64,000 nucleotides of DNA from Variovorax sp. Root318D1 (GCF_001424835.1 NZ_LMCQ01000003.1:118076-182075); one strand, 5' to 3'. Positions 10,347 through 19,182 are shown, counted from the stretch's first letter. Made by a program: numbers and translations. The notes: generated from the letters alone by a model not told the origin.

Positions 10347-10370
10347 TTGCGCTGCGGAGACAAAGCGCAA
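10347..10370. promoter_or_regulatory. Inverted repeat in the codA-cysC divergent gap
   Basis: TTGCGCT (10347-10353) and AGCGCAA (10364-10370) form a dyad with a 10-base centre between the divergent codA and cysC genes. It could be a regulator site. No consensus promoter was recognised with confidence. Confidence 0.3.
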
Positions 10371-10430
10371 GAAAGTGCTGCCTATCCTCTCATGCTCCGA
10401 TATACCAAGCTTGTCCAAAGGCCGAAAGTC

Positions 10431-11012
10431 ATGAGGATTGATCGTGATCCGATATCGCCGCAAACGCAGCGCAGTGGCGGCCCGTGCGTTATTTGGCTGA
10501 CAGGACTTTCAGGCGCCGGTAAATCCACAATCGCCAAAAGTCTGCGCCAGCGCGCAATGGCCGACGGTGTTGCAGTCGCCATTCTTGACGGAGATGACGT
10601 TCGTCGCGGCCTGAGCCAAGGGTTGGGGTTTGGCCAGGCAGATCGCCGCGAGAACATCAGAAGAATTGCAGAAGTCGCCCGCTTGCTGAGTGACCAGGGG
10701 CTTGTGGTCATCGTGGCCGCCGTATCTCCGATGCGTGAACTCCGCGCCTTGGCGCGGAACATCATCGGCACGGCCTTCCGTGAGGTCTATGTAAGTGCCC
10801 CTCTCGCAACTTGCGAACGGCGTGATGTCAAAGGTCTGTACGCGCGTGCGCGCCGGGGCGAAGTCACTAAATTCACGGGCATTTCAGATGCCTACGAACC
10901 GCCCCTTCAGCCCGACCTGGTCATCGATACGTCGGACTGCGAAGTCGCTCATGCAACGAGCGCTCTGATGTTGGCTTTCCGCGCGTGGCGCATGAGGGAC
11001 GGAAGAAAATGA
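10431..11012 (+). CDS. cysC: Adenylyl-sulfate kinase
   Basis: The enzyme phosphorylates APS to PAPS, the sulfate donor. The 193-residue protein has the P-loop GLSGAGKST (residues 25-33), LDGDDVR (52-58), DRRENIRR and SPMRELR. The C-terminal signature includes KGLYARARRGE and FTGISDAYEPP. The ATG at 10431 gives the normal family length and has AAGG nine bases upstream; ATGs at 10347 and 10392 would add residues without homology. No cysD or cysN is adjacent. The stop overlaps the ATG of the next gene, a sulfotransferase, so PAPS is probably made for that enzyme. G+C is visibly lower than in neighbours, suggesting transfer. Confidence 0.92.
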   Translation: MRIDRDPISPQTQRSGGPCVIWLTGLSGAGKSTIAKSLRQRAMADGVAVAILDGDDVRRGLSQGLGFGQADRRENIRRIAEVARLLSDQGLVVIVAAVSPMRELRALARNIIGTAFREVYVSAPLATCERRDVKGLYARARRGEVTKFTGISDAYEPPLQPDLVIDTSDCEVAHATSALMLAFRAWRMRDGRK

Positions 11013-12085
11013 AGAATCATCTGCTCATCGCAGGGACGGGCCGTGCTGGCACGACATTCCTGGTGCAATACCTTGCCGAATGCGGTCTGGATACTCATCT
11101 TGCCCGCAATCCGCATCCTGGCTACGACGAGGATGCCAACGCGGGGCTGGAAGACTTGCTTCTGGATAATCCCGATGCGCCCTACGTCGTCAAGTCGCCC
11201 TGGTTGTACGAGTACGTGGAGCGCCTGCTGGCAGCTCGAGAGATCGTGGTGGATGCGGTCATTATTCCAATGCGAAGCATCGTCGAAGCGGCAACCAGCC
11301 GTTCCATCAACGAGTTGCGCGCACGTTACGGAAACCCGACGATGCCCGACGATTGCAAGCAATGGGAGTCCTGGGGAACGACGGCGGGCGGAATCGTCTA
11401 TTCACTCAATCCCCTCGACCAGGCGCGTCTTCTTGCACTTGGCTTTCATGAACTTCTGCACGCGCTCGTGAAGCGAAGCATTCCGGTCGTGCTGCTCGAT
11501 TTTCCGCGTTTCGTCGACGATCCAGACTATCTCTGCGAGGCGTTGCGTCCTGTCCTAGGGAACAAGGTCGATCGTGCATCGGCCCTGCGTGCGCATGAGC
11601 GAATTGCGGTGCCTTCGAAGGTTCGCATTGGCAAGGAACTGACTTCTGATGACGCTATGAAATGCCCACCAGAATCCGGCGCAATGCCGCCGGGCATTGC
11701 ATTCCCAAGCCACGCGGTGCTCGACAGAACCGCGTTGAAGCGCCAGTTGGAGAAGACGGTGATTCATGCCGAGCAACTGACCTTGGAAAATGCGGCGTTG
11801 GAACGGGAACTGGAAAAGGCTCGGATTCATGCCGAGCAATTGACGTCGGGCAAAACCGCACTGCAACGGGAGCGGGATGAAGCAACCACCCGTACTGCGC
11901 AACTGACGCTGGAAAAAACCGAACTGAATCAGAGGCTGAAGGAGTCGGCAATCTGCATTGCGCAAATGGAGCGGCGCGTTGTCTCATTGCAGGCATCGCA
12001 CTCGTGGCGTGTGACCGCGCCGATGCGCGCGGTATCTGGGGTGATGAAGAATTTTTGGCGAGTAGCGTTTTCTTCTCGTCCATGA
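11009..12085 (+). CDS. Sulfotransferase-like protein with coiled coil and SWR tail
   Basis: The 358-residue protein opens with LLIAGTGRAGTTFL (residues 4-17), a 5'-phosphosulfate-binding loop of PAPS sulfotransferases. RSIVEAATSRS near 89-99 is a plausible 3'-phosphate site, and LDFPRFVDDPDYL fits the family fold end. Residues 241-327 form a coiled coil with three 21-residue repeats built on HAEQLTLE or TAQLTLE. The C-terminus carries SHSWRVTAPMR (330-340), a motif I associate with bacterial glycan-modifying glycosyltransferases and methyltransferases. The ATG overlaps the cysC stop (ATGA). I infer sulfation of a surface polysaccharide or lipid; the acceptor is unknown. Base composition is lower in G+C than in flanking genes. 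Confidence 0.75.
   Translation: MKNHLLIAGTGRAGTTFLVQYLAECGLDTHLARNPHPGYDEDANAGLEDLLLDNPDAPYVVKSPWLYEYVERLLAAREIVVDAVIIPMRSIVEAATSRSINELRARYGNPTMPDDCKQWESWGTTAGGIVYSLNPLDQARLLALGFHELLHALVKRSIPVVLLDFPRFVDDPDYLCEALRPVLGNKVDRASALRAHERIAVPSKVRIGKELTSDDAMKCPPESGAMPPGIAFPSHAVLDRTALKRQLEKTVIHAEQLTLENAALERELEKARIHAEQLTSGKTALQRERDEATTRTAQLTLEKTELNQRLKESAICIAQMERRVVSLQASHSWRVTAPMRAVSGVMKNFWRVAFSSRP
11756..11944 (+). repeat. Three 63-bp repeats encoding the coiled coil
   Basis: Three diverged 63-bp units each encode 21 residues of the sulfotransferase coiled coil. Copies one and two share the residues IHAEQLT. The unit length is three heptads, so unit gain or loss would keep the coil in register. Confidence 0.7.
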
Positions 12086-12109
12086 AAGGGGCGCCGACCG
12101 AGATTTGGC

Positions 12110-12559
12110 TTAGCGCGTGCGTTGCGCCCGATACCGGTATTGCCCCGGCGCAGGTCCAACCTCGATCATCACGCGGCGCAGCTTGTCGTCGTGGCTCGAA
12201 TCCGCCTTGGCCGAAACCACGATGCCCCGCGGCGTGGCGCGGCAGGTCAGGTCGCTGAGCACAATTTCAGCGTGGTCGTTGTCGAGTTCGGCAATCGCCA
12301 CCGTGTGCTCTGCATGCAGGTTGCCAGCGGCGTCGCGGCCCATCCATTGCACGTACAGGAAAGACTGCGCGTCCAAGTCGGCGTGGATCACGCGGTAGGT
12401 GCCCTTGTGGTCCTTGCCCCAAGTGCCGCACAACTGCACCCAATCGACCGCGTCAGGCGTCTTGAAGCGCTCATAGGGCTGGTCGATGCCCAGCGCGTGC
12501 ACGGCCGCGCAACACAATGCCATGAGCAGCCCCGCGCACATCGTGGCCGGCTTGCGCAT
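12110..12559 (-). CDS. Exported protein of unknown function
   Basis: This 149-residue protein has a signal peptide (RKPATMCAGLLMALCCAAVHA). The mature domain of about 125 residues has two Cys (in QLCGTW and DLTCRAT), which could form a periplasmic disulfide. I do not recognise the family. The ATG (12557-12559) overlaps the stop codon of the upstream permease gene (TGATG), so it is the last gene of the nucleoside transporter operon. A helper role in nucleoside uptake is possible but not shown. It converges with the sulfotransferase gene. Confidence 0.75.
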   Translation of the reverse strand: MRKPATMCAGLLMALCCAAVHALGIDQPYERFKTPDAVDWVQLCGTWGKDHKGTYRVIHADLDAQSFLYVQWMGRDAAGNLHAEHTVAIAELDNDHAEIVLSDLTCRATPRGIVVSAKADSSHDDKLRRVMIEVGPAPGQYRYRAQRTR

Positions 12560-13482
12560 CAGCGTTCCCCCTTGCGATAAGGCTTCATCAGTGCCTGCGG
12601 ATAGCTGGCCTTTCGCGCCACCAGCACCAGCGCGAGGATCGACAACAGGTAGGGCAGCATCAGGTAGATCTGGTAGGGGAGCACCGCATCGCCCGATTGT
12701 TGCAGCCGTAGTTGCAGCGTGTCGAAAAACGCGAACAGCAGCGCACCCAGCAGGGCTTTGCCCGGCCGCCACGAGGCAAACACCACCAGCGCCACGCAGA
12801 TCCAGCCGCGGCCGTTCACCATGTTGAAGAAGAAGGCATTAAAGGCGGAAAGCGTGAGGAACGAGCCCGCCACGCCCATCAGCGCCGAGCCCGCCACGAT
12901 GGCGCCGGTGCGAGTGGCCGCGACCGACACGCCCTGGCTCTCGGCCGCCTGCGGGTTCTCGCCGACCATGCGCAGCGCGAGCCCGAGCGGCGTGCGGTAC
13001 AGCACCCAGGCGATGGCCGGCACCAGCAACAGGGCGAACAGGGTGAGCGAGGTCTGCGCGTTCAGAATCGGCACCGGCAGCCACTCCATCGGCGCGAAGG
13101 GCGCGATGGTCGGGGGCGTATTCACCTTCGGAAAGCTCACGCGGTAGCCGAAGTAGCTGAGCGCCGTAGCCAAGAGCGTGATGCCCAGCCCCGACACGTG
13201 CTGCGACAGCGCAAGGCCCACGGTGAGAAAGGCATGCAGCAGCCCGAACACCATGCCTGTGAGCGCGGCCACGGCGACCCCGGCCCAGAGCGGCGCACCG
13301 GCATACACCGCGAGCCAGCCCGTGAAGGCGCCTGCGACCATGATCCCCTCGATGCCCAGGTTGAGCACGCCCGCGCGCTCGCACAACAGCACGCCGAGCG
13401 TGCCGAGAATGAGCGGGGTGGCGATGCGCAGCACAGCGACCCAGAAGGCCGGGTTGGCGAGGATGTCCAATAAATCCGTCAT
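12559..13482 (-). CDS. Nucleoside ABC transporter permease (second subunit)
   Basis: This 307-residue inner-membrane permease of the BPD_transp_2 type has about eight to ten hydrophobic segments. It carries the motifs LNLGIEGIMVAGAF near residues 42-55 and GENPQAAESQGV in the cytoplasmic coupling loop. It resembles the YufQ/NupC/BmpG class of nucleoside importers. The ATG at 13482 has a GGAGGGAGAAA ribosome binding site, which is the outer end of the palindromic repeat at 13492-13589. It is encoded after the first permease and before the small exported protein, all on the minus strand. Confidence 0.9.
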   Translation of the reverse strand: MTDLLDILANPAFWVAVLRIATPLILGTLGVLLCERAGVLNLGIEGIMVAGAFTGWLAVYAGAPLWAGVAVAALTGMVFGLLHAFLTVGLALSQHVSGLGITLLATALSYFGYRVSFPKVNTPPTIAPFAPMEWLPVPILNAQTSLTLFALLLVPAIAWVLYRTPLGLALRMVGENPQAAESQGVSVAATRTGAIVAGSALMGVAGSFLTLSAFNAFFFNMVNGRGWICVALVVFASWRPGKALLGALLFAFFDTLQLRLQQSGDAVLPYQIYLMLPYLLSILALVLVARKASYPQALMKPYRKGER

Positions 13483-13491
13483 GTCGAATTT

Positions 13492-13589
13492 CTCCCTCCC
13501 CTTCCGGGGGAGGGTTGGGGTGGGGGCAGGCGGCGCTCGCTGTGGACGCCGATGCCCCCATCCCAGCCTTCCCCCGGGAGGGGAAGGAG
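13492..13589. repeat. GC-rich palindromic intergenic repeat (BIME-like)
   Basis: Two arms of about 37 bp (13492-13528 and 13553-13589) are near-perfect inverted copies of a CCCCCA(C/T)CCCAGCC(T/C)-type unit, separated by about 24 bases. It fills the gap between the two permease genes. Its left end supplies the ribosome binding site of the downstream permease gene. A related copy lies at 16286-16400. Confidence 0.85.
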
Positions 13590-13612
13590 CAAGACCGAAG
13601 AGCGCAGACTCG

Positions 13613-14677
13613 TCATTTCAGCCTGAGCCGGTATTTCGTCAGCAAGGTCGCCACCAGCACCGCGATCAGCGAGGCCGCCACGATCACGTCGGCGATGTAG
13701 GTCGGCACGCCCACGGCGCGGCTCATGGTGTCAGCGCCGACCAGCACGCCCGCCACGAACACGCCCGCGGCGATCACGCCCAGCGGATGCAGGCCCGCGA
13801 GCATCGCGATCACGATGCCGGTGTAGCCATAGCCCGGCGACATGTCGAGCGTGACGTAGCTCGTGCGGCCTGCTACCTCGATGGCACCCGCGAGGCCGGC
13901 CAGCGCGCCCGAGAGCAGCGCCACCAGCACCACGGTGCGCGTGACTGGCACGCCGGCAAATGCGGCGGCGCGTGCGCTGGCGCCCATGGCGCGAATGTCG
14001 AAGCCCAGCACCGTGTACTTGAAGATCGCCCACACCACCACCGCCAGCGACACGGCCCACACGAGCCCGGTGTGCACCCTCGTCTGGGCGATGAGCTTGC
14101 CGAGTTCGAGGTCGGGCTGCAGCGACACGCTCTGCGGCCAGCCCATGGCGGTCGGGTCTTTCATCGGTCCGTCGAGCAGGGCCGAGACGCCCAGCAGCAC
14201 GATGAAGTTGATCAAGAGCGTGGTCACCACTTCGTCGACGCCGAGCTTGTTCTTCATCAGCGCCGGGCCTAGCAGCAGCAGGGCGCCAGCGAGGGCCGCG
14301 GCCAGCATCATCAGTGGGAACAGCAGCCAGGGCGCGAGCTCGAAGCCGGTGCCGCCGTGCATGCCGCCCACGGCCACGGCGGCAAGGGCGCCGGCGAACA
14401 GCTGCCCCTCGGCGCCGATGTTGAAAAGCCGTGCCTTGAAGGCGACCGTCGCGGCCAGCCCGGTGAGGATCAGCGGCACCGCGCGCGTCAGCGTCTCGCT
14501 CCATGCGAACACCGAGCCGAAGCCGCCCTGCAACAGCAGCGCGTAGGTGCGGCCGACCGGTGCGCCGGCCCACAGCACGAGCAGCGCGCTCACGAGCATT
14601 GTGAACGCCACAGCGCCGATCGGGGCCAGCACCAGTGCGGCGCGCGAGGTTTCGTGGCGCTGTTCGAGACGCATCAT
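13613..14677 (-). CDS. Nucleoside ABC transporter permease (first subunit)
   Basis: This 354-residue integral membrane protein of the BPD_transp_2 family has about ten hydrophobic segments. It carries the family motifs FNIGAEGQLFAGALAAV and GASARAAAFAGV in the loop that contacts the ATPase. It pairs with the permease at 12559-13482 to form the channel of a BmpDEFG/NupABC-type nucleoside importer. AGGAG lies upstream of the ATG at 14677, which overlaps the ATPase stop (ATGA). The next codon is also ATG (14674) and could be the start. Confidence 0.9.
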   Translation of the reverse strand: MMRLEQRHETSRAALVLAPIGAVAFTMLVSALLVLWAGAPVGRTYALLLQGGFGSVFAWSETLTRAVPLILTGLAATVAFKARLFNIGAEGQLFAGALAAVAVGGMHGGTGFELAPWLLFPLMMLAAALAGALLLLGPALMKNKLGVDEVVTTLLINFIVLLGVSALLDGPMKDPTAMGWPQSVSLQPDLELGKLIAQTRVHTGLVWAVSLAVVVWAIFKYTVLGFDIRAMGASARAAAFAGVPVTRTVVLVALLSGALAGLAGAIEVAGRTSYVTLDMSPGYGYTGIVIAMLAGLHPLGVIAAGVFVAGVLVGADTMSRAVGVPTYIADVIVAASLIAVLVATLLTKYRLRLK

Positions 14678-16275
14678 GGCAAGGCTCCTGCGCTTGGCTG
14701 CTGCTGCGTCGCGCCGGCCATCGCCAGCCCGATGGCTTCGCGCGTCCAGGCCGCGGCCGGGCGCGCTTCGCCCAATTGGCCGCCATGCATTACGGCCACG
14801 CGGTCGCCCAGCGCGAGCACTTCGTCGAGGTCGTCGGAAATCACCAGCACCGCCGCGCCCGCATCCCGCGCGGCGATCAGCTGCTGCTGCACATAGGCCA
14901 CGGCGCCAATGTCGAGGCCCCAGGTTGGCTGGTGCGCGACGATCAGGCGCGGCGCGCGTGTCGGGTATTTCTTGTTGTCGGCGTCTTCGGCCTGCTCGGG
15001 CGCGAGCAGCGCCCGCCCCAGAATCAACTTCTGCATGTTCCCGCCGGAGAGCGAGCGGGCCGGCGCCATCAGGCCGGCGCCGCGCACGTCGAATGCTTTT
15101 TCGATGCGCCGGGCATGAAGCCGCGCGGCCGCACGCCGCACGAACCACGACCAGCGCGAGAACACCGGGCTGCGCAACCGTTCCGACACCGCGTTTTCCC
15201 ACACCGGCAGATCGCCGACCACGCCCACCGCATGACGGTCTTCGGGAATGCGCGCCACGCCGCGCTGCACCAGCCGGGCAGGCGAGGGCGGCAGCGCGCG
15301 GCCCATCAGCTGGGCCGTGCCCGAAGTGGCGCGGCGCGTGCCGCACAGCAACTCGGCCAACGCCACTTGGCCGTTGCCCGAAACACCCGCGATCGCGGTG
15401 ATTTCTCCAGCGCGCAGCGTCAGCGACACATCGCGAAGGGCGCTCGAATGGTCCTGCCCGTCGTCCCTGGCCGATGCGGTGCTCACGTGGTCAAGCACGC
15501 AGACCGCATCGCCCACCGACTTGGCCGGCCGGCGCTGCGGGGCGTCGACCGCATGCCCGACCATCCAGAGCGCCAGCTGCGCCTGCGTGGTCTCGGCCGT
15601 GCGCGCCTCGGCCACGAGCTTGCCGCCGCGCAACACGGCAATGCGCTGCGACACGCGCAGCACCTCGCCCAGCTTGTGGCTGATGAAGATGACCGAGAGG
15701 CCCTGCGCCACCATCTGCGCGAGCGTGGCAAACAGCGCTTCGCTTTCCTGCGGCGTCAGCACTGCGGTCGGCTCGTCGAGGATCAGGATGCGCGCGCCGC
15801 GGTATAGCGCTTTCAGTATTTCGACGCGCTGCCGCTCGCCGACCGAGAGGTTGCCGATCATCGCGTCGGGCTGCACCGGCAGGCCAAAGCGCTGCGCCAC
15901 TTCGAGCAACCGGGCACGCGCGGCCGCACGGCGCGAGAACACCCGCCACAACGGCTCGGTGCCCATGCTCACGTTGTCGAGCACGCTGAGGTTGTCGGCC
16001 AGCGTGAAGTGCTGGTGCACCATGCCCACGCCAGCGGCCAGTGCGGCCTTGGGATTGCCGGGAGGCAACGGCGCACCGAACACCTCGATGGTGCCCTCGT
16101 CGGTGACGTAGTGGCCGAACAGGATCGACATCAAGGTCGACTTGCCCGCGCCGTTCTCGCCCAGCAGTGCGAGCACCTCGCCGGCTTGCAGGTCGAGCGA
16201 GATGCCGTCGTTCGCAACGAGAGAGCCGAAGCGCTTGGTGATGCCCTGAAGACGCAGAACGGTGGCGTTGCTCAT
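14674..16275 (-). CDS. Nucleoside ABC transporter ATP-binding protein (two NBDs)
   Basis: The 533-residue protein has two fused ABC ATPase domains, as in the YufO/NupA/BmpE class. The first is canonical: GENGAGKST (residues 39-47), LSVGERQR, ILILDEPTAVL. The second is degenerate, as usual for the class: GVSGNGQVAL in place of Walker A, then LSGGNMQK and IVAHQPTWGLD. Between signature and Walker B of the second domain sits a charged stretch, EQAEDADNKKYPTRAP, that looks like an insertion. The ATG at 16275 uses AAGGAGCAAG as ribosome binding site, again at the end of a palindromic repeat. The stop overlaps the permease start. Confidence 0.93.
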   Translation of the reverse strand: MSNATVLRLQGITKRFGSLVANDGISLDLQAGEVLALLGENGAGKSTLMSILFGHYVTDEGTIEVFGAPLPPGNPKAALAAGVGMVHQHFTLADNLSVLDNVSMGTEPLWRVFSRRAAARARLLEVAQRFGLPVQPDAMIGNLSVGERQRVEILKALYRGARILILDEPTAVLTPQESEALFATLAQMVAQGLSVIFISHKLGEVLRVSQRIAVLRGGKLVAEARTAETTQAQLALWMVGHAVDAPQRRPAKSVGDAVCVLDHVSTASARDDGQDHSSALRDVSLTLRAGEITAIAGVSGNGQVALAELLCGTRRATSGTAQLMGRALPPSPARLVQRGVARIPEDRHAVGVVGDLPVWENAVSERLRSPVFSRWSWFVRRAAARLHARRIEKAFDVRGAGLMAPARSLSGGNMQKLILGRALLAPEQAEDADNKKYPTRAPRLIVAHQPTWGLDIGAVAYVQQQLIAARDAGAAVLVISDDLDEVLALGDRVAVMHGGQLGEARPAAAWTREAIGLAMAGATQQQPSAGALP

Positions 16276-16285
16276 GGATATCTTG

Positions 16286-16400
16286 CTCCTTCCCCCTCTG
16301 GGGGAAGGCCGGGATGGGGGCAAGCAGCGCTTGCCACACCACCGTGATCATTCGAGAGCCGCGTGCCCCCACCCCAGCCCTCCCCCGGGAGGGGAGGGAG
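16286..16400. repeat. GC-rich palindromic intergenic repeat (BIME-like)
   Basis: Inverted arms 16286-16322 and 16364-16400 match those of the repeat at 13492-13589 and flank about 41 bases. The element fills the gap between the nucleosidase gene and the ATPase gene. One arm lies beside the upstream gene's stop, and the other provides the Shine-Dalgarno of the ATPase gene. Confidence 0.85.
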
Positions 16401-16411
16401 TGAAAGCGGGA

Positions 16412-17353
16412 TCACTTCCATGCAGCCAGGAACGCCAGCATGACCTTGGCCGAGTTGTCCGCCGCAATGCCCATGAAGGTGCCCATCTCGTTCTCGCCGT
16501 CTCCGCCGCCCGCAAGATCGCTGAGGGAACGGAAAGCGATGTAGGGCACGCCGTTGCTGTAGGCCACCATGCCCACGGCGGCGGTCTCCATGTCGAGCAC
16601 ATTGGCCTGGAAGGTCTTGAAGGTGTATTCGCGATACGCCTTGTTGTCCATGAAGGCCTGTCCTGAAACGCCGTTGCCGCCCACCACCAGCTGAGGCTTG
16701 CGCGCCAGGCACTTGCCGGCACTGCAGTTCGCCAGGTCGACATTGCGAATGCTGCGCGCGACGTCGAGCATCTTCGGATCGGCCTCGAACCAAAACTTGC
16801 GCACGATCTGTGGATGCGCCGCCGAGCGCACTTCGACCGGGCGCGGATGCATCATGCCGAAATTGGGCAGCGTGGCATCCTTGATAAAGGGCGGCGCTGT
16901 GTATTTGCCCGGCGTGGTTTCGCGCGCCATCAGCACTTCGAGGTACTGACCCCATTGCGCCGGCACCGTGACGTCGCCAACGTGCAGCTGCGGATTCACA
17001 CCGCCCGCGATACCGCTGAAGACGATATTGGTGATGCGAAACCGGTCGAGCACCACCTGCGTGTTCATCGTCGCGTTGGTCATGCTGATGCCCGAGAGGA
17101 ACAGCACGACCGGCTTGCCTTCGAGCGTGCCGGTGGTGAACTCGACGCCGTTGACGCTGTGCTTCGCCGGTGCCTGAATGCGGTTCAGCAGCAGCGTGAG
17201 TTCGGGCTGAAAAGCGGAGATCACGGCGATGCGCGGCGTGTCGTCCAGCCGGGCGCTGAGGCTGCCATCGCTACCGGTCTTGTAGACGCCAGCGCAACCC
17301 GAAAGGCCGAGTGCCAGCACGCTGGCCGCTAGAAGGGAGCGCCAGCGCATCAT
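16412..17353 (-). CDS. Lipoprotein nucleosidase of the PNP/UDP phosphorylase superfamily
   Basis: The 313-residue protein begins with a lipoprotein signal (ALGLSGC, lipid-accepting Cys20). It continues with a PNP_UDP_1 domain like 5'-methylthioadenosine/S-adenosylhomocysteine nucleosidase: SGIAGGVNPQLHVGDV, DMETAAVG with the catalytic Glu, and FRSLSDLAGG with the catalytic Asp. A lipobox on this fold puts it in the periplasm or outer membrane, unlike cytosolic MtnN. A GAGGAAG ribosome binding site precedes the first of two tandem ATGs. It lies 11 bases after the BMP gene and before the ABC transporter genes, so I infer periplasmic cleavage of nucleosides before or during import. The natural substrate is unknown. 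Confidence 0.85.
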   Translation of the reverse strand: MMRWRSLLAASVLALGLSGCAGVYKTGSDGSLSARLDDTPRIAVISAFQPELTLLLNRIQAPAKHSVNGVEFTTGTLEGKPVVLFLSGISMTNATMNTQVVLDRFRITNIVFSGIAGGVNPQLHVGDVTVPAQWGQYLEVLMARETTPGKYTAPPFIKDATLPNFGMMHPRPVEVRSAAHPQIVRKFWFEADPKMLDVARSIRNVDLANCSAGKCLARKPQLVVGGNGVSGQAFMDNKAYREYTFKTFQANVLDMETAAVGMVAYSNGVPYIAFRSLSDLAGGGDGENEMGTFMGIAADNSAKVMLAFLAAWK

Positions 17354-17364
17354 CGTCGGCTTCC

Positions 17365-18369
17365 TCACTTCGCCGTTGACTTGGGTTGCGAGTCGTCGAC
17401 CTTCACCGTGAACTTGCCGGCCAAAATGTCGGCCTGCCTGGCCTTCACCTTGGCGACGATGTCGGGCGGCACCTTCTTCTCGAAAGTGCCGAGCGGCGCG
17501 AGTTCCGAGCCCTTGTGCTTCATGGTCGAGTAGACGCCGTAGTCCTCGGCCGTGAACTTGCCTTCCTTCACGAGCTTGATTGCGCGGTCGGCCGAGGGCT
17601 CGAAGTTCCACAGGGCCGAGGCCACCACCGTGTCGGGGTACTGCGCTTGCGTGTCGATCACGTTGCCGATGGCGAGCTTGCCTTTTTCCTTGGCCGCATC
17701 CGAGACACCGAAGCGTTCGGCGTACATCACGTCGGCGCCCTTGTCGATCATCGCGAAAGCCGCTTCCTTGGCCTTGGGCGGATCGAACCAGCTGTTGATG
17801 AAGCTCACGCTGAACTCGACCTTGGGGTTGGTTTCCTTCGCGCCGGCCATGAAAGCGTTCATGAGCCGGTTCACTTCAGGAATCGGGAAGCCGCCGACCA
17901 TGCCGATGCGATTGGTCTTGGTCATGCCGCCGGCCACCATGCCGGAGAGATACGCCGGCTCCTGGATGTAGTTGTCGAACACGCTGAAGTTGGGCGCCTG
18001 CGGCTTGAGCGACGAGCCCATCAAGAAGGCGACCTTGGGAAAGTCTTTCGCGACCTTGCGCGCCGCCGCTTCCACGCCGAACACCTCGCCGAAGATCAGC
18101 TGGTTGCCGCCCGTGGCGTACTCGCGCATCACGCGCTCGTAGTCGGCGTTGCTGACGTTCTCAGTGGCCTTGTATTCGATCTCGCCACGCGCCTCGGCCG
18201 CCTTGAGCGCCTTGTGGATGCGGCCCACCCATTGCTGCTCGAAGGGCACGGTGTACACCGCCGCCACCTTGAGTTTGGTCTGCGCGAGCGCAAAGCCGGG
18301 CGCGCCCGCTGCAAGCGCTGCCGCTGCGATGGCGACCGAACGAATGATCAACTGACGGCGTGCTGTCAC
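17365..18369 (-). CDS. BMP-family nucleoside-binding periplasmic protein
   Basis: This is the solute receptor for the downstream ABC transporter. The 334-residue protein has a signal peptide (about residues 1-28, cut near FALAQ) and a full Bmp domain: VAAVYTVPFEQQWVGRIH, YATGGNQLIFGEVFG, GMVGGFPIPEVNR and VMYAERFGVSDAA. The family binds purine or other nucleosides. GTG at 18369 is the start, supported by GAGGAGAAG eight bases upstream and by the signal peptide beginning there. It heads the transporter part of the operon and lies after upp across a repeat-containing gap. Confidence 0.92.
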   Translation of the reverse strand: MTARRQLIIRSVAIAAAALAAGAPGFALAQTKLKVAAVYTVPFEQQWVGRIHKALKAAEARGEIEYKATENVSNADYERVMREYATGGNQLIFGEVFGVEAAARKVAKDFPKVAFLMGSSLKPQAPNFSVFDNYIQEPAYLSGMVAGGMTKTNRIGMVGGFPIPEVNRLMNAFMAGAKETNPKVEFSVSFINSWFDPPKAKEAAFAMIDKGADVMYAERFGVSDAAKEKGKLAIGNVIDTQAQYPDTVVASALWNFEPSADRAIKLVKEGKFTAEDYGVYSTMKHKGSELAPLGTFEKKVPPDIVAKVKARQADILAGKFTVKVDDSQPKSTAK

Positions 18370-18430
18370 GGTGCTTCTCCTCGGTATAAAAAATTCTCGA
18401 CCGCGCTCCCCGTGCCTCTTCCAGAAACAC

Positions 18431-18516
18431 CGCGGAACCGGCTTTGCCGGGCCGCTGGTGTTGCCCCCTTGAGGGGGGAGTCGAGCTACACGAAGTGAGC
18501 GAGGGACGGGGGTGGG
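18431..18516. repeat. GC-rich intergenic repeat between upp and the BMP gene
   Basis: The stretch holds GGCTTTGCCGG and CCCCCTTGAGGGGGG palindromes and a TCGAGCTACACGAAGTGAGCGA segment split across arms, ending in GGGGGTGGG beside the upp stop. This composition is of a type I recall as recurrent between genes in Comamonadaceae. The family is different from the 13492 and 16286 elements. Confidence 0.6.
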
Positions 18517-18517
18517 T

Positions 18518-19147
<630 letters not shown>

Positions 19148-19182
19148 TGGATTTTATTTCTGCCGTTGCTGATGCGGGGAGT

